Assembly (NCBI GenBank): GCA_950072225.1
Contig: CATMOP010000150.1
Coordinates: forward strand, 1 to 5,673
Direction: 5' to 3'
Source: an uncultured Nitrospina sp.
Lineage (GTDB): Bacteria; Nitrospinota; Nitrospinia; Nitrospinales; VA-1
Length of the DNA: 5,673 nt
The number at the start of each line of letters is the position of its first letter. The first letter of the stretch is position 1. Position numbers and translations under genes: made by a program. The notes below the pieces were generated by a model. That model made no database searches, was not told where the DNA came from, and saw only the letters and a program-made list of their open reading frames with translations. Shown one piece after another: positions 3,748-5,673 of this stretch.

Positions 3748-5673
3748 TTATCGGCTCTCCGGCGGCGGAGCAAAACCAAGATAACCCGATTCACTCGTCT
3801 GGATGCGGCGCGGGTTTTTCAGGGTAATGGAGGCGGTTTCACCTACCTTTTTCTTGCCCAGTTTTTTCCTTTTAGCGGATCGTTGCCGGGAACGGGATTT
3901 TTTATCCGTGTTTTTTCTTTTAGCCACTTCCAGGTTGGTATTTTTCTCCCCTCCCCAGAAAGCCTGACTCACTTCCATTCCATCAAATTTTCCAGAGGTT
4001 CCTTCCGCCAACTCAACCAACTCAAAACTTTCACTGAAGACATCCATGGTAAAGGGCCCGTTGGGCGATCCGGCTATAAGGTCTACCGGTGTCTTGCCCT
4101 GAAAGTCAGGAGCCTTTAGATCGAAGATATCAAAAGTAGCCTGATTGATGCTACTGTCAACAAGCTGACCAAGGTTTTTTCCGGTGCCTAGTATTAGCTC
4201 GTTCCGGATGTCGCGACGAAGGAACTTACACGTTCCACCGGCAGCCACACAATTTTCTTTTCCTGTGATCCCCCCTCCAAAAGAGACCTGAACATCCCCG
4301 GCCGAATTGTTGATTGTGAAAACATCCAAGTCATCAAACTCGAAAATGTCGATGTCCCCAGATGTTGAATTTACAATATTCACAGATTTGACTTCCGTTT
4401 CAATGGCATTGGCTGAGCCGAATCCAGTCGCTACATCGACGACCAGTCGTCCGTTTTTCGCATCTATATCTAGAGCTGCACTAGCACCACTATCAAAGTC
4501 TGAAACCAACGTTATCGCATCCGCATCGACCACCCCGCCGTTGGTTGAAATCAGCGTTACCGCCGTATCAGAAGAGCTCGTGGTTTTAACCAGACCGAGG
4601 GTGATGTCTTCATCGGCAGAAAGGGCCAGGGTTCCGGAACCCGCGTCAAACACCGTTCCATCCACCATGGTCAAAGCTCCGCCCGACCCGTTTTCATCGC
4701 CATCGTTATCTGCATTGACGGTGATGTTTCCGGTGGTGGTGGTCAAATCGCCCGAAGCGGTAAAAATAATGTCATCGTCCGCAAGGAGGCTGATAGACCC
4801 ACCGGCTGATCCCGCACCCGTCACATTCAGGGAATTGCCTCCGCCCACCGTTATATCAAGGTTTCCGCCAACGGTGGACGTGGAAAGAGTCACCGCGCTA
4901 TTACTGACTAACGTGGCGTTGCCAGTGGTCCCTGAAGTGTTCAAACTCACCGCGCCGGTGAACGAATTCGATGTATTGTCCAGAGTAATCGTCTGATTGG
5001 CAACATCCGTGGTGAAGCTGGATGTTCCCGCTATTGTCAAAACCCCCGTATCCGTGATTGCTCCCCCAGAGATAACGCTTAAATTTCCGCTAGACGTCAC
5101 ATTTCCGCCAAAACTCACCCCTCCTGTTCCTCCATCCAAAGTCAAATTAAGGGTGGTCAGGTTTGAAGAAATATTGATTGCATCTGCCGCGTTCACCGTC
5201 AGGCCCTGGAAAAAGGAGTCTGCGGTTTCAAAAGTAAACGAAGACCCGGAAGCCGTCGCGTTCAAAGTGAGTGCCCCAAACTGATCGCTATCGGTGGAGG
5301 ACACTCCTTCAACAGTAATATTTCCATTCGTCCCATCACCGATGATGAGACTGCCGGCGGTAATACTCGCCAGTTCCGTTGAAGTCAAGCTTATCCCGCA
5401 GGTCCCTCCACAATTGGACGCGCCCAGTCCGATAGTGGATGTTGCTTGGGAAGCCAGAATCGTGGTGCCCGCGGTTCCACTGCTAAGGGTGCCAGTCAGA
5501 ACCAGGCCATTAGCGGTCACCGACAGCGCGTTGTTGGTGGTCGATAAGGACGAAGAAAGAATGAAGTCGCCGATGCCAGTAGCATTTGAGTCCGAATTGA
5601 AACTGGTCGTTCCGTTAGTGGTCAGGTTTGAAGAAATATTGATTGCATCTGCCGCGTTCACCGTCAGGCCCTG
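3748..5673 (-). CDS. Large repetitive beta-helix surface protein (filamentous-haemagglutinin/TpsA-like), C-terminal part
   Basis: The 5' end is outside the window: the frame is open through 5673, and the four codons before a GTG at 5661 read QGLT, as in an internal repeat, so this GTG is not the start. Residues are numbered from that GTG. About 1-465 are low-complexity, rich in Thr, Ser, Gly, Asn, Asp and Val, with short strand-turn repeats (GNLDITVGGGN, SISLLADDDIIF, GNITVNADNDGD) typical of right-handed beta-helix passengers exported by two-partner secretion. Cysteines occur only as two close pairs, C84/C88 and C471/C478. D318-N324 resembles a calcium loop. About 480-575 are non-repetitive and look globular. 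About 579-605 is extremely basic (RSRQRSAKRKKLGKKK), and the protein ends in APPPESR. There is no C-terminal beta-barrel, LPXTG-type signal or PEP-CTERM-like end. Probable role: secreted or surface-tethered adhesin or structural protein. No partner transporter gene is visible. Confidence 0.8.
   Translation of the reverse strand, partial: QGLTVNAADAINISSNLTTNGTTSFNSDSNATGIGDFILSSSLSTTNNALSVTANGLVLTGTLSSGTAGTTILASQATSTIGLGASNCGGTCGISLTSTELASITAGSLIIGDGTNGNITVEGVSSTDSDQFGALTLNATASGSSFTFETADSFFQGLTVNAADAINISSNLTTLNLTLDGGTGGVSFGGNVTSSGNLSVISGGAITDTGVLTIAGTSSFTTDVANQTITLDNTSNSFTGAVSLNTSGTTGNATLVSNSAVTLSTSTVGGNLDITVGGGNSLNVTGAGSAGGSISLLADDDIIFTASGDLTTTTGNITVNADNDGDENGSGGALTMVDGTVFDAGSGTLALSADEDITLGLVKTTSSSDTAVTLISTNGGVVDADAITLVSDFDSGASAALDIDAKNGRLVVDVATGFGSANAIETEVKSVNIVNSTSGDIDIFEFDDLDVFTINNSAGDVQVSFGGGITGKENCVAAGGTCKFLRRDIRNELILGTGKNLGQLVDSSINQATFDIFDLKAPDFQGKTPVDLIAGSPNGPFTMDVFSESFELVELAEGTSGKFDGMEVSQAFWGGEKNTNLEVAKRKNTDKKSRSRQRSAKRKKLGKKKVGETASITLKNPRRIQTSESGYLGFAPPPESR
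5153..5208. repeat. 56-bp direct repeat, copy 1 (inside the surface-protein gene)
   Basis: This copy matches 5618-5673 exactly over 56 bp. In the minus-strand reading frame it encodes QGLTVNAADAINISSNLTT, corresponding to residues about 152-170 of the visible protein. The two copies are 465 bp apart, exactly 155 codons, so they are in phase and suggest a protein repeat module of roughly that length. On the low-coordinate side the two copies diverge at once. Confidence 0.9.
5618..5673. repeat. 56-bp direct repeat, copy 2 (cut by the window end)
   Basis: This is an exact match to 5153-5208 that runs to the last base of the window, so its true length is unknown. It encodes the same in-frame peptide. 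Perfect nucleotide identity, rather than mere protein similarity, points to recent duplication or gene conversion within the gene. Confidence 0.9.

Noticed and set aside
4307..5284. Long plus-strand open frames opposite the surface-protein gene (229 and 95 codons)
   Set aside because: These are reverse-complement shadows of Thr/Ser/Val/Gly-rich repetitive coding sequence, whose biased codons seldom create stops on the other strand.
3741..5673. CRISPR or tandem-repeat array within the repetitive minus-strand region
   Set aside because: The repetition is at the protein level inside one continuous open frame; there are no regularly spaced short identical repeats with unique spacers.

Overview
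The window comes from a Gram-negative-type bacterium of moderate GC content. The evidence is a bacterial glutamine-dependent NAD+ synthetase, very little intergenic space, and a long surface protein of the filamentous-haemagglutinin/TpsA style. A marine Nitrospinota-like or deltaproteobacterial-like host would fit the general look, but no marker gene settles this.

Layout: (1) Bases 3-332, + strand: the 3' end of a gene I do not recognise. Its frame is closed by TAG at 216-218 but stays open and coding-like to a second TAG at 330-332. (2) Bases 351-2093, - strand: a complete nadE, convergent with the first gene. (3) Bases 2094-2215: a 122-bp divergent intergenic region with a weak promoter candidate and a small inverted repeat. 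(4) Bases 2216-2656 and 2681-3550, + strand: two uncharacterised cytosolic-looking proteins, probably co-transcribed. (5) Bases 3551-3747: a 197-bp convergent intergenic region rich in small hairpins, including a plausible intrinsic terminator for the minus strand. (6) Bases 3748-5673, - strand: the C-terminal 641 codons of a large repetitive beta-helix surface protein whose 5' end lies outside the window. The window stops inside a 56-bp direct repeat of this gene, which suggests an assembly break there.

Functionally, only nadE (last step of NAD+ synthesis) is securely assigned. The two + strand genes form a possible unit of unknown role. The surface protein looks like a secreted or cell-surface adhesin or structural protein. 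It has no visible C-terminal beta-barrel or sorting signal, but it has two cysteine pairs, a possible calcium loop and a very basic tail. I see no tRNA, rRNA, CRISPR array or transposase. No clearly novel system can be claimed; the items most worth checking are the in-frame TAG near the left edge, the C-terminal architecture of the surface protein, and the unidentified gene pair.
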